The position numbers and the translations under genes were made by a program. Below are positions 50,317 through 58,939 of a stretch of DNA of 64,000 nucleotides, piece after piece. This DNA is from DATBGZ01 sp036557785 (GTDB lineage Bacteria > Actinomycetota > Actinomycetes > Mycobacteriales > Micromonosporaceae): contig DATBGZ010000003.1 in the NCBI GenBank assembly GCA_036557785.1, positions 1 to 64,000 of the forward strand. The letters are read 5' to 3'. The first letter of the stretch is position 1, and the number at the start of each line of letters is the position of its first letter. The notes under the pieces are model-generated. The model saw nothing but the letters and a program-made list of their open reading frames with translations. It was not told the origin of the DNA and searched no databases.

Positions 50317-50583
50317 TCACTCGAACAAGGAGTGGCCCCGCTCGCCCTTACGCGCTCGGGCGCGCCGGCGCAACTGGACCACGACCGCGTCGGCCGCGGC
50401 GATCACGGCCAGTGCGATGAAGAACCAGCCGAAGCCCGGTACGTGCGCCCACACCAGGAACACCACGCCGGCCGCGGTACAGAAGACGAGACCGAACAGG
50501 GCCAGCGCCAAGCGCAAGTTCAGCGCACTGTACGGCTCGCCGACGGTTCCGCGCCGGTGCGGCGGTTGCGCCCCGACTGGCAT
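50317..50583 (-). CDS. small two-helix membrane protein (DUF6343-like)
   Basis: ATG 50583 gives 88 residues: a polar N-terminus (PHRRGTVGEPYSALNLRLAL), two hydrophobic helices (about 24-45 and 50-68) and a basic tail (LRRRARARKGERGHSLFE). The TVGEPYSALNLRLALALFG segment matches my memory of the actinobacterial DUF6343 family, of unknown function. It is separated from AddB by 86 bases on the same strand. Confidence 0.7.
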   Translation of the reverse strand: MPVGAQPPHRRGTVGEPYSALNLRLALALFGLVFCTAAGVVFLVWAHVPGFGWFFIALAVIAAADAVVVQLRRRARARKGERGHSLFE

Positions 50584-50652
50584 GACCCATCCCTATCGTC
50601 GAGCGGCCGGACCGACACGTCGATCCCGACCGCCTCACCCGTACGAGCCGGC

Positions 50653-51039
50653 TCAACCCCAGGTCGCGACGCGGACCGGCTCGATGGTGACGACGACCCG
50701 GCTCGCGCCCGGTGGATCGAAGCTACGCAGGTCGGCGCCGTACTTCGCGCCGATCTTGTCGGCGAAGACGTAGTCGTCGTCGGGCTCGACCCGGGCGTCG
50801 CCGCGCAGTTCCAGGTACCGGTGCGGATTGGCGAGGTCGAGAATGAGCACCGAGACCGCCGGATTGTGGCGCAGGTTGCGCAACTTCTTCCGCACCGTGT
50901 TCAGCGAGATCTTCACCGTGCCGTCCTCGGTGAGGAACCACACCTCCGACACGTGCGGTCGTCCGTCAGGAGCGATCGTGGCGATGGTGAGGAACTGCGC
51001 GTCGAGCAGGTCGCGGTGCGATTCCGGAATCGTGACCAT
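50653..51039 (-). CDS. PPOX-class (F420-/FMN-dependent) split-barrel protein
   Basis: ATG 51039 is preceded by AAGGAG and gives 128 residues. It has the split-barrel pattern: LDAQFLTIATIAPDGRPHVS, EVWFLTEDGTVKISLNTVRK (KxxNL cofactor loop), NPAVSVLILDLANPHRYLEL and RGDARVEPDDDYVFADKIGA. Homologues are annotated PPOX class F420-dependent oxidoreductases in actinobacteria. Cofactor and substrate are not proven by sequence. The 54-bp palindromic repeat at 51056-51109 lies just upstream of the start. Confidence 0.88.
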   Translation of the reverse strand: MVTIPESHRDLLDAQFLTIATIAPDGRPHVSEVWFLTEDGTVKISLNTVRKKLRNLRHNPAVSVLILDLANPHRYLELRGDARVEPDDDYVFADKIGAKYGADLRSFDPPGASRVVVTIEPVRVATWG

Positions 51040-51055
51040 GGCACTCCTTGGCGGT

Positions 51056-51109
51056 GTTAGGAAGGGCATCGTGCACAACGCTCGCGGTGAGGAAGGGCAG
51101 CTTCCTAAC
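51056..51109. repeat. 54-bp palindromic intergenic repeat, copy 1
   Basis: The element runs from GTTAGGAAGGGC to GCTTCCTAAC. The ends pair (GTTAGGAAG with CTTCCTAAC), and the interior contains a second GGAAGGGC. The stop codon of the LigB-type gene (51105-51107) lies inside the right arm. It could therefore act as that gene's terminator. A related 54-bp element sits at 62321-62374. Confidence 0.8.
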
Positions 51110-51986
51110 TCACCTGGAAGGAACGCTTCGACAGTCCCATCATGTAGCCGTCGATGGTCGTCACTACCGGGCGCTGCGGGTCGGTGGCTGCCCCGAGGGT
51201 GATGAAGAGCGGGATGAAGTGGTCCACCGTGGGGTGGGCGTACGGCATCCCCGGCGCGGCGGCGGTGTACCGGGACAGCTCCTCGACGTCACCGCGGCCG
51301 AGCGCGTCGGCGGCCCACGCGTCGAACTCACGCGACCACGCCGGCGGGGCGTTCTCCAGCAGCATCGCCTGGGTGACGAACGGCAGACCGTGGGTCATGA
51401 ATCCGGAGCCGACGATGAGCACCCCTTCCTCGCGCAGCGGCCGCAGCCGCCGCCCGAGCTCGAAGAGCGCCGTCGGGTCCTGGGTCGGCAGGCTGAGCTG
51501 CAGCACCGGGACGTCCGCGTTCGGGTACATCACCTTCAGAGGAACCCATGCGCCGTGGTCCAGGCCGCGGGTGCGGTGTTCGTGGGGACGCTGGGTGTGC
51601 GGCAGCGTGGCGGTCACCCGCCGCGCGAGATCGCTCGCGTCGGGGGTGTCGTAGCGCATCGTGTAGTACCGCCTCGCGAAGCCACCGAAGTCATAGACCG
51701 GCGTCACAGCCGCCGCCGAGCTGGACAGCGCCAACGGCGCCGACTCCCAGTGCGCGCTGACGATGAGGATGGCCCTGGGCTTCGGCAACGACAGGGCCCA
51801 GTGCTGGAGCTGACGCATCCACGCCGCGTCGTCGAAGAGCGGGGGAGCGCCGTGGCTCAGGTAGAGCGCCGGCAGCGCCCCGTCCTGCGGCGTCCAGGGC
51901 CGTTGCCCGGCGCTGGCCCGCGACGCGTCGGGCTCGAACGCGTCGAACGCCCCGGCCGGCACCTCGGGAAAGAGGATGTTCCTCAT
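51105..51986 (-). CDS. LigB/DODA-type extradiol ring-cleaving dioxygenase
   Basis: ATG 51986 gives 293 residues. It is a class III ring-cleaving dioxygenase fold with the metal and active-site His positions of 4,5-DOPA dioxygenase (YgiD-type): ALYLSHGAPPLF, IVSAHWESAP, TRGLDHGAWVPLKVMYPN and HPTVDHFIPLFITLGA. Members act on catechol-like substrates with Fe(II) or Zn, often promiscuously. It is monocistronic and ends inside a palindromic repeat. It lies divergent from pntA with about 200 bases between starts. Confidence 0.9.
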   Translation of the reverse strand: MRNILFPEVPAGAFDAFEPDASRASAGQRPWTPQDGALPALYLSHGAPPLFDDAAWMRQLQHWALSLPKPRAILIVSAHWESAPLALSSSAAAVTPVYDFGGFARRYYTMRYDTPDASDLARRVTATLPHTQRPHEHRTRGLDHGAWVPLKVMYPNADVPVLQLSLPTQDPTALFELGRRLRPLREEGVLIVGSGFMTHGLPFVTQAMLLENAPPAWSREFDAWAADALGRGDVEELSRYTAAAPGMPYAHPTVDHFIPLFITLGAATDPQRPVVTTIDGYMMGLSKRSFQVS

Positions 51987-52184
51987 GCCGGGAAGCGTAC
52001 CCGGCAATAGTTGACCATTCAACATTCGGCCCGGCCGCCGAGGCGGGCTGGTCGGCCGTGAGACACGTGCCACACGGCTGCGGCGGCTCTCAGCGACGGA
52101 CGATATTCTGAGCAGCGTTGGGCATCGATGCCTACCGCTTCCGACCCGGCCCGGCCGGGCGGTTTCCCTGGTAAGGAGCGCGCT

Positions 52185-53711
52185 GTGCGCATAGGAGTGA
52201 CCCGCGAGATCCGGGACGGGGAGACGCGGGTGGCCGCGACCCCGATCACCGTGGGCTCGCTGCTCGCCCTCGGGTACGAGGTGGTCGTCGAGACGGGTGC
52301 CGGCGCGAGGTCGAGCTTTCCGGACGAGGCGTACGTCGAGGCCGGGGCGAGCATCGGTGACGCCTGGTCGGCCGAGATCGTCCTGAAGGTCAACGCCCCC
52401 ACGTCGGACGAGATCGCTCTCCTGCGCCCGGGTTCCGCCATCGTCGCCCTGCTCAGCCCCGGGCTCAGCCCGGACCTGCTCGACGCGCTCGCCGACCGGG
52501 GCGTCACCGCGCTCGCGCTCGACGCGGTACCGCGCATCTCGCGGGCGCAGTCCATGGACGTGCTGAGCTCGATGGCGAACATCGCCGGCTATCGGGCGGT
52601 GATCGAGGCCGCCCACGCCTTCGGGCGGTTCTTCACCGGGCAGGTGACCGCCGCCGGGAAGGTGCCCCCGGCGAAGGTGCTCGTGGCCGGCGCGGGTGTC
52701 GCCGGCCTCGCCGCGATCGGGGCGGCGAGCAGCCTCGGCGCGATCGTCCGCGCCACCGACCCCCGCCCCGAGGTCGCCGACCAGGTCAAGTCGCTCGGCG
52801 GGGAGTACCTCCCGGTCGACGTGGCGGTCGAGCAGACCGGGACCGGATACGCGGCCGCGACCTCGGAGGCGTACGACCGCCGAGCGGCGCAGATCTACAC
52901 GGAGCAGGCCGCCGACGTCGACATCATCATCACCACCGCGCTGATCCCGGGCCGCCCGGCGCCGCGCCTGATCAGCGCGGCTGACGTCGCGAGCATGAAG
53001 CCCGGCAGCGTCATTGTCGACATGGCGACCGGCCAGGGCGGCAACGTCGAGGGCTCGACGGCGGGACAGATCGTGACCACACCGAACGGGGTCACGGTCA
53101 TCGGCTACACCGACCTCGCGAGCCGGCTGCCCGCGCAGGCCTCGCAGCTCTACGGCACGAACCTGGTGAACCTGCTCAAGCTGCTGACGCCGGGCAAGGA
53201 CGGTGTGCTCGCGATCGACTTCGACGACCCGGTCCAGCGTTCGATCACGGTGGTCCGCGACGGCGTGAAGACATGGCCGCCGCCGCCGGTCCAGGTCTCG
53301 GCCGCCGCCCCGGCCCAGCCCGCCAAGGCCGTACGGCCGGCGGCGACCCAGGAGGCCAAGCCGGTCCGGTACGGCGTGCGGTACACGCTGGTGGCGCTGC
53401 TCTCCGCAGTGCTCTTCGCCATCACGGCCTTCTCGCCGAACCAGCTCACGACGGACTTCTCGGTCTTCGTCCTCGCGGTGGTGATCGGGTACTACGTGAT
53501 CGGCGCGGTGCACCACGCCCTGCACACGCCACTGATGTCGGTGACCAACGCCATCTCGGGCATCATCATCGTCGGCGCGCTGCTGCAGCTCGGCCAGGGC
53601 AACCTGCTCGTGACGATCCTGTCGTTCGTGGCCACGACGCTCGTAGCGGTCAACATATTCGGCGGTTTCGCGGTTACTCGCCGCATGCTCGGCATGTTCC
53701 GGAAGGGCTGA
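52185..53711 (+). CDS. pntA: NAD(P) transhydrogenase subunit alpha
   Basis: GTG 52185 with AAGGAG eight bases upstream gives 508 residues. The NAD(H)-binding domain dI is complete (RIGVTREIRDGETRVAATP; VLVAGAGVAGLAAIGAASSL; the mobile loop around SEAYDRRAAQIY). A Pro/Ala linker (about 365-395) then joins four membrane helices of dII (about 400-505, including VVIGYYVIGAVHHALHTPLM). This is the PntAA-PntAB fused form, the length of the E. coli subunit. With PntB it uses the proton gradient to make NADPH from NADH. Three bases separate it from pntB. Confidence 0.95.
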   Translation: MRIGVTREIRDGETRVAATPITVGSLLALGYEVVVETGAGARSSFPDEAYVEAGASIGDAWSAEIVLKVNAPTSDEIALLRPGSAIVALLSPGLSPDLLDALADRGVTALALDAVPRISRAQSMDVLSSMANIAGYRAVIEAAHAFGRFFTGQVTAAGKVPPAKVLVAGAGVAGLAAIGAASSLGAIVRATDPRPEVADQVKSLGGEYLPVDVAVEQTGTGYAAATSEAYDRRAAQIYTEQAADVDIIITTALIPGRPAPRLISAADVASMKPGSVIVDMATGQGGNVEGSTAGQIVTTPNGVTVIGYTDLASRLPAQASQLYGTNLVNLLKLLTPGKDGVLAIDFDDPVQRSITVVRDGVKTWPPPPVQVSAAAPAQPAKAVRPAATQEAKPVRYGVRYTLVALLSAVLFAITAFSPNQLTTDFSVFVLAVVIGYYVIGAVHHALHTPLMSVTNAISGIIIVGALLQLGQGNLLVTILSFVATTLVAVNIFGGFAVTRRMLGMFRKG

Positions 53712-53714
53712 TCC

Positions 53715-55121
53715 ATGACCGCGACATCCGCCGCGTCGGCCGCGTACATCGTCGCCGGCCTGCTGTTCATCATGAGCCTCGCCGGGCTCTCCAAGCACGA
53801 GACGGCCCGAGGCGGCATCGTCTACGGCATCGCCGGGATGGCGATCGCGCTCGCCGCCACCATCGCCCTGGTCACCAACTCGATCGACAACCTCGGCCTC
53901 GGCCTGCTCGTCGCCGCGCTCCTCGTCGGTGCCGTGGTCGGGCTCTGGCGGGCCCGCACGGTCGAGATGACGGCGATGCCGGAGCTGATCGCGATCCTGC
54001 ACAGCTTCGTCGGTGTCGCGGCCGTTCTCGTCGGCTGGAACGGGTACCTCGACGCGCACGCCTCGGCCTCGGCTCCGGAGGAGCTGTCCGGGGCGCTGCT
54101 CAACGTCCACAACGCCGAGATCTTCATCGGTGTCTTCATCGGCGCGGTGACGTTCACCGGCTCGGTGGTGGCCTTCGGCAAGCTCTCCGGGCGGATCAGC
54201 TCGGCACCGCTGATGCTGCCGGGCCGGCACGTGTTCAACCTCGGCGCGCTGGTGGCGTTCTTCGCGCTGACGACCTGGTTCGTGGTCAGCCCGCACCAGT
54301 GGCTGCTGGTCACGGTCACGGCGATCGCGCTGCTGCTCGGCGTCAACCTGGTCGCCTCGATCGGCGGCGGCGACATGCCGGTGGTCGTCTCGATGCTCAA
54401 CAGCTACTCGGGCTGGGCCGCGGCGGCGTCGGGATTCCTGCTCAACAACCCGTTGCTCATCATCACCGGCGCCCTGGTCGGGTCCTCCGGTGCGTACCTG
54501 TCCAACGTGATGTGCAAGGCGATGAACCGCCGGTTCCTCTCGGTGATCGCGGGCGGCTTCGGCGCGACGGTCGCCTCCACCAGCGACAAGGACCTGGGGG
54601 AGTACCACGAGACCACGGCGGCCGAAACTGCGAAGCTCCTCCTGGAGGCATCGTCGGTCATCATCACGCCGGGATACGGCATGGCGGTGGCGCAGGCGCA
54701 GTACCCGGTCGCGGACCTGACCCGACGGCTGCGCGAGAAGGGGATCGAGGTCCGCTTCGGCATTCACCCGGTCGCGGGTCGGCTGCCCGGCCACATGAAC
54801 GTCCTGCTGGCCGAGGCGAAGGTCCCCTACGACATCGTGCTGGAGCTCGACGAGATCAACGACGACTTCGCGCACACCTCTGTGGTGCTCGTCATCGGCG
54901 CGAACGACACGGTCAACCCCGCGGCCGAGGACGACCCGACCAGCCCGATCGCCGGCATGCCGGTGCTGCGGGTGTGGGAAGCGGCCAATGTCATCGTCTT
55001 CAAGCGGTCGATGGCCTCGGGCTACGCCGGCGTGCCCAACCCGCTGTTCTACCGGGAGAACACGCGCATGCTCTTCGGCGACGCGAAGGTCCGGGTCGAG
55101 GACATCCTCAAGGAGTTGTAG
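53715..55121 (+). CDS. pntB: NAD(P) transhydrogenase subunit beta
   Basis: ATG 53715 gives 468 residues. About eight membrane helices (residues 1-255) form the rest of the proton channel. The NADP(H)-binding domain dIII follows, with the signature IITPGYGMAVAQAQYPV, VRFGIHPVAGRLPGHMNVLL, VVLVIGANDTVNPAAEDDP and SMASGYAGVPNPLFYRENT. Length and motifs are normal. It is in an operon with pntA and ends one base from the convergent DUF1772 gene. Confidence 0.96.
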   Translation: MTATSAASAAYIVAGLLFIMSLAGLSKHETARGGIVYGIAGMAIALAATIALVTNSIDNLGLGLLVAALLVGAVVGLWRARTVEMTAMPELIAILHSFVGVAAVLVGWNGYLDAHASASAPEELSGALLNVHNAEIFIGVFIGAVTFTGSVVAFGKLSGRISSAPLMLPGRHVFNLGALVAFFALTTWFVVSPHQWLLVTVTAIALLLGVNLVASIGGGDMPVVVSMLNSYSGWAAAASGFLLNNPLLIITGALVGSSGAYLSNVMCKAMNRRFLSVIAGGFGATVASTSDKDLGEYHETTAAETAKLLLEASSVIITPGYGMAVAQAQYPVADLTRRLREKGIEVRFGIHPVAGRLPGHMNVLLAEAKVPYDIVLELDEINDDFAHTSVVLVIGANDTVNPAAEDDPTSPIAGMPVLRVWEAANVIVFKRSMASGYAGVPNPLFYRENTRMLFGDAKVRVEDILKEL

Positions 55122-55122
55122 C

Positions 55123-55623
55123 TCAGGCCGTGGCTCCGGACACGCGCAGGGCCCACGCGAGACAGACGAACGACGCCACCGCGGTGACCGTACGGATGAC
55201 GTTGAACTGAGCCCACCGCTTCTCGAACGGTCGGCGCGCGGCGGGGGCGTCGTCGGGATCGGCGGCGGCGAGGGCGGCGTTGAGCGGCATGTTGACGAAG
55301 AACGTCACGCCCAACGACAGTCCATACAGGACGAGGCCGGCGATGATCCACGGGATCGAGTCACGCTGGGGTGCGCCGCCGGGGTAGCCGCGCACCGCGA
55401 AGAAGAGCGCAAGCAGGGTGAACACGGCTCCGCCCAGGAAGCAGAAGATGAACCACGGGTTGATGATCTCGACGTTGATCCGTCGCATCACGTCCACGAA
55501 CGTCTGGTCAGAGGTCCGCGCCAAGCCCCGCATCACGGACAGCGCATAGGCGGCGAAGATGCCCGCCATCAAGCCCACCGTGAGCGTCGCGAGCACCAGG
55601 CTCACCGTGGCCCAGGTCGTCAT
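55123..55623 (-). CDS. DUF1772 (anthrone-oxygenase-like) membrane protein
   Basis: ATG 55623 gives 166 residues with four hydrophobic helices. The family pattern is visible: LMAGIFAAYALSVMRGLART (helix 1 plus conserved polar residues), VMRRINVEIINPWFIFCFLG, and FFVNMPLNAAL (NxPLN, the DUF1772 hallmark). Some members are anthrone oxygenases in polyketide pathways; most are uncharacterised. It ends one base from pntB with no terminator between, and begins 8 bases before the downstream end of ackA on the same strand, suggesting cotranscription with ackA. Confidence 0.85.
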   Translation of the reverse strand: MTTWATVSLVLATLTVGLMAGIFAAYALSVMRGLARTSDQTFVDVMRRINVEIINPWFIFCFLGGAVFTLLALFFAVRGYPGGAPQRDSIPWIIAGLVLYGLSLGVTFFVNMPLNAALAAADPDDAPAARRPFEKRWAQFNVIRTVTAVASFVCLAWALRVSGATA

Positions 55624-55630
55624 ACCAGCC

Positions 55631-56797
55631 TCACTCTCGTCTCTCGTCCAAGCGCTCGCGTGCCGCGAGCGCGGGTGCCTGCCCGACCAGCCTCGCCACA
55701 TCCTGCGCGATCGCGCTCTGCTCATCGGTCGGCACGACGCATACCGTCACCCGCGCGTCCGGCGCTGAGATCACCCGGTCCTGGATGCTGCCGGCATTGT
55801 TGCGTGCCGGGTCCACGTCGATACCCCAGGGTTGCAGACCCGCCAGCGACTCCGACCGGACGGTCGGTGCGTGCTCGCCGACGCCGGCGGTGAACACGAT
55901 CGCGTCCAGCCGCCCGAGCACGGCATGGTAGGCGCCCACGTACTTGCGGATCCGGTGGCAGTAGACCTCGATCGCCAGGCGTGCCTTCTCGTCGCCAGCG
56001 TCGCGCGCCCCGAGCACGGAGCGTACGTCCGCCGCGCCGGCGAGGCCGAGCAGCCCACTGCGGTGCTCCAGCAGGTCGGTGACCTCGTCGGCCGACTGGC
56101 CCGCCTCCCGTTGGAGGAAGGGCACGATCGCGGGATCGAGGTCTCCACAGCGCGTGCCCATGACCAGCCCCTCCAGCGGCGTGAAGCCCATCGAGGTCTC
56201 CACGCTGCGTCCGCCGCGCACGGCAGTGGCGCTGGCCCCGTTGCCGAGGTGCAGCACGATGAGGTTGAGCTGCGTCAATGGCTCGCGCAACAGCTCGGCC
56301 GTCCGCCGGCAGACGTACGCGCAGGAGATGCCGTGGAAACCGTACCGGCGGATCCCGTACCGCTGGCTCACCTCGGCGTCGACGGCGTACGTGGCCGCCA
56401 CCGGGGGCAGGGTGGCGTGGAACGCGGTGTCGAAGACCGCCACCTGCGCCGCCGCGGGCATCAGGCGTCGAGCAGCTTCGATGCCCTGGAGCGCCGGAGG
56501 GTTGTGTAGTGGGGCCAACGGAGCCAGCCGACGCACCTCGTCCAGCACCGTGTCGTCAACCAGCGTCGGCTGGGTGAAGCGCGCACCGCCGTGCACAACC
56601 CGGTGCCCGACCGCCCGCACGCTTCCCGCGTCGAGGCTCAGCTCGGCGAGCACCCGCTGCAGTGCCGTGTGGTGATCCGGGACCGGCCCTCCGGGTTCGC
56701 CGACGCGCTCCACCGTGCCCCGCCGGGTCGGGACGCCGTCGGGATCGGCGAGCGCGTACTTGAGCGACGACGATCCGCAGTTGAGCACGAGGATCAC
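55631..56797 (-). CDS. ackA: acetate kinase
   Basis: GTG 56797 gives 388 residues (VILVLNCGSSSLKYALADPD). The acetokinase signature and active-site residues are present: NCGSSSLKY, GHRVVHGGARF, VFDTAFHATLPP, LIVLHLGNGASATAV, SMGFTPLEGLVMGTRCGDLD and FTAGVGEHAP. It interconverts acetyl phosphate plus ADP with acetate plus ATP. The usual partner pta is not adjacent here: the divergent gene is a small membrane protein and the downstream gene is DUF1772. Confidence 0.95.
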   Translation of the reverse strand: MILVLNCGSSSLKYALADPDGVPTRRGTVERVGEPGGPVPDHHTALQRVLAELSLDAGSVRAVGHRVVHGGARFTQPTLVDDTVLDEVRRLAPLAPLHNPPALQGIEAARRLMPAAAQVAVFDTAFHATLPPVAATYAVDAEVSQRYGIRRYGFHGISCAYVCRRTAELLREPLTQLNLIVLHLGNGASATAVRGGRSVETSMGFTPLEGLVMGTRCGDLDPAIVPFLQREAGQSADEVTDLLEHRSGLLGLAGAADVRSVLGARDAGDEKARLAIEVYCHRIRKYVGAYHAVLGRLDAIVFTAGVGEHAPTVRSESLAGLQPWGIDVDPARNNAGSIQDRVISAPDARVTVCVVPTDEQSAIAQDVARLVGQAPALAARERLDERRE

Positions 56798-56875
56798 ACC
56801 CGCACGGTAACGGCGGGCCGGGGTCACGGTAGAGGCGTTCGGCCGTTCCGCCGCCCGGCCAGTAGCATCGGGCAA

Positions 56876-57259
56876 ATGGCTGCGCGACCGCGCCCCCGTG
56901 CCGTGACGGCCGCTTGTTGGCTGCTTGTCGCGGCGGCCGCCCTGCTCTTCGTGGCCGCCGGCTTTGGCGCGTCCTTCGCTCCGATCTGCACCCTGACCCT
57001 GGTCTTCGCCGTGATCCTGGTCGCCCACCGGGCCAGTCAGGGCAGGCGGGGGGCCCGGCTGCTGGCCTGGGCCCTGTCGGTGGTGCTGGTTGGGCAGGCG
57101 ATCCTGTTGCTGCTCGCCGGACTGCGGTGGTGGCTGTCCGTGCTGGTCGTGGCTCACGTGCTCGCCCTGGTGGCCGCCTCGGCCCTGCTCGCGCGCCCGC
57201 CGGCCCAGGTGTTCTTTGCTCCTCGGCCACCCCGGATCGACCCGCGCTTGCTGAACTGA
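56876..57259 (+). CDS. small four-helix membrane protein
   Basis: ATG 56876 gives 127 residues made almost entirely of three or four hydrophobic helices (AACWLLVAAAALLFVAAGFG; TLTLVFAVILVAH; LLAWALSVVLVGQAILLLLA; LVVAHVLALVAASALLA). It ends in a short Arg/Pro tail. No family is recognised. It is divergent from ackA with 78 bases between starts. Confidence 0.6.
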   Translation: MAARPRPRAVTAACWLLVAAAALLFVAAGFGASFAPICTLTLVFAVILVAHRASQGRRGARLLAWALSVVLVGQAILLLLAGLRWWLSVLVVAHVLALVAASALLARPPAQVFFAPRPPRIDPRLLN

Positions 57260-57300
57260 CCCGGACCTGGCCAAGCCTGAGGTGACTAACCCTGGGGCGG

Positions 57301-58845
57301 TCAGCGGGGCGGGTTGAGCACGCGCAGGACCGACGAGGCCAGACGCAGCACGCCGACGCCCGTCGGGTGGAACGGCGCCGGGTCGCCCAGCCCCTGGATG
57401 TCCGGGCCGAGGCTGTCCGAGATCTGTGCGCACAGCGGCGTGAGGACCGGGCGCGCGACCGCGAAGCCGTACTTCTGCGCGCCCGCGGACAGCACGTCGT
57501 TGAGTTGTCGGTTGCGGTCCGCGAGCAGGTCGACCGCTTGGCCGTCGAGGCCCGCCGCGCCCGGCGGGCCCTGGGCGTCGGGGCAGGACGGGTCGATGGT
57601 GAAGATGTCGTACGAGGTCATCACGATCACCTGCGGGGCGCCGGGCAGGTCGTTGAGGTCGTGCAGCAGGTCGCCGTACGCGCTGTCGAACGCCGCGAGC
57701 CGGTACGCGAACTCGCCCTCGGTGAGCCGGTCGCTGCAGTCCTGCACGCCGTAGCAGTACCTGAGTTGGTCGCCCCAGCCGAGGTCGTTCGGACCGATCA
57801 CCACGACGACGAAGCGCAGTCCCGACAGTTGCCGCAGCCGCCCGACCTGGGCCGGCACGACCGTGGCGCCGATGTGCTGCGGCCCGCGCAGACCTGCCAG
57901 CGTGGTGGCGCCAGAGCAGGCGAGGTTGGCCACCGGCAGCGACGCCAGGGCCGCGATCTCCGTGGCGAGCGAGTCGTTGCTGCGGGCGCAGGCCCGATCC
58001 TCGTCGCTGGCGTCGGTCACCGGAGCGCCACCGAGCCGTGCCGCCCGGGAGTCGCCGATCACGGCGCCCACGTACCCGTCGATCACCGGTCCCACCGGTG
58101 TCGGCGCCACGTAGTACGAGCCGACCAGGTCGGTGAGCGACCGCACATGCGCCAGCCCGTCGGTGACGCCGGTGTAGGCGAGCATCCCGCACGCGGCCCA
58201 GGCCGCCACCGAGACCGTGCTGGCCGCCGCGACCATCGCCCGGACCTGGGTACGGCTGCGCTGCCAGAGCTGGTGGACCGTCAGCGGCGCATGGCTGCTC
58301 GTGGCGATCACGGCTCGGCTCTCCCGACGCATGGTGATCAGCATGCGCAGGCAGCCGGCGAGTGCCACGAGACCGATAGTGATCGCGAAGAGGATCACCG
58401 CGGCCCAGGCGTACCAACGAGTGAAGGCGTCCGTGATCTGGCTCTGCGCTGTCTGTCTCGCGTTGCCGTTGGCCGGGTCGAGCGCGGCGACGGCGGCGGC
58501 GTTGCGCCGCACGGGACCGAGAGTGATCCGCGGACGCAACGGCCCCGCGATGTCCAGGGGTGGCACGTCGAGCTGGGTGTTGCCGATCTGGACGAGCTGT
58601 GCCGGGCCCGACCAGGACAGCGACGGGACCCGGGCGCCCACGGAAAGGTCCTGCCCCGCGACGGTCGTGTGCTGGTCCGGAGTCAGCAGGATGGTGGCGG
58701 GCAGTCCCAGCACGACACAGAGCGTGACCACGATCACGGTCGGCAGCGAGCCGACCTCGCGGAGGAACCGAACCGGGCGGCGCGGTTCGTCGACCGAGGG
58801 GTCTGCTTCTGATCCAGTCCGCATGTTGCGCGGATGGGTCGACAC
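57301..58845 (-). CDS. membrane-anchored SGNH/GDSL hydrolase
   Basis: GTG 58845, with GGAGG 10 bases upstream, is preferred over ATG 58824, giving 514 residues. One helix near residue 40-60, then two more at about 145-165 and 205-225, precede the SGNH domain (about 245-514). Block I is IGDSRAARLGG (catalytic Ser), the Gly block is around NLACSGATT, block III is VVIGPNDLGWGD and block V is DPAPFHPTGVG (Asp and His). It is probably an extracytoplasmic esterase or deacetylase. Substrate unknown; a single-gene unit. Confidence 0.8.
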   Translation of the reverse strand: MSTHPRNMRTGSEADPSVDEPRRPVRFLREVGSLPTVIVVTLCVVLGLPATILLTPDQHTTVAGQDLSVGARVPSLSWSGPAQLVQIGNTQLDVPPLDIAGPLRPRITLGPVRRNAAAVAALDPANGNARQTAQSQITDAFTRWYAWAAVILFAITIGLVALAGCLRMLITMRRESRAVIATSSHAPLTVHQLWQRSRTQVRAMVAAASTVSVAAWAACGMLAYTGVTDGLAHVRSLTDLVGSYYVAPTPVGPVIDGYVGAVIGDSRAARLGGAPVTDASDEDRACARSNDSLATEIAALASLPVANLACSGATTLAGLRGPQHIGATVVPAQVGRLRQLSGLRFVVVVIGPNDLGWGDQLRYCYGVQDCSDRLTEGEFAYRLAAFDSAYGDLLHDLNDLPGAPQVIVMTSYDIFTIDPSCPDAQGPPGAAGLDGQAVDLLADRNRQLNDVLSAGAQKYGFAVARPVLTPLCAQISDSLGPDIQGLGDPAPFHPTGVGVLRLASSVLRVLNPPR

Positions 58846-58939
58846 CGCGGCGCCACCTCCCCCAAACGGCGTCCGAAGCACTGCAATCGGTACAAGTGCC
58901 TCAAAGCTAACACGCCGGTGAGGGGTGCGTCTTACATGA

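Noticed and set aside
51105..54875. A 1,256-codon minus-strand frame continuous with the LigB-type dioxygenase
   Set aside because: Beyond ATG 51986 the translation is charged, low-complexity antisense of pntA/pntB, which have strong family matches. The dioxygenase itself starts at 51986.
57256..57304. Terminator between the small membrane gene and the SGNH gene
   Set aside because: CTGACC/GGTCAG pair only across a 37-base loop; too weak to call.
55631..58417. N-terminal extension of acetate kinase by about 540 residues
   Set aside because: The family starts at the (V/M)ILVLNCGSSSLK position (56797); upstream the frame is antisense of other genes and lacks homology.
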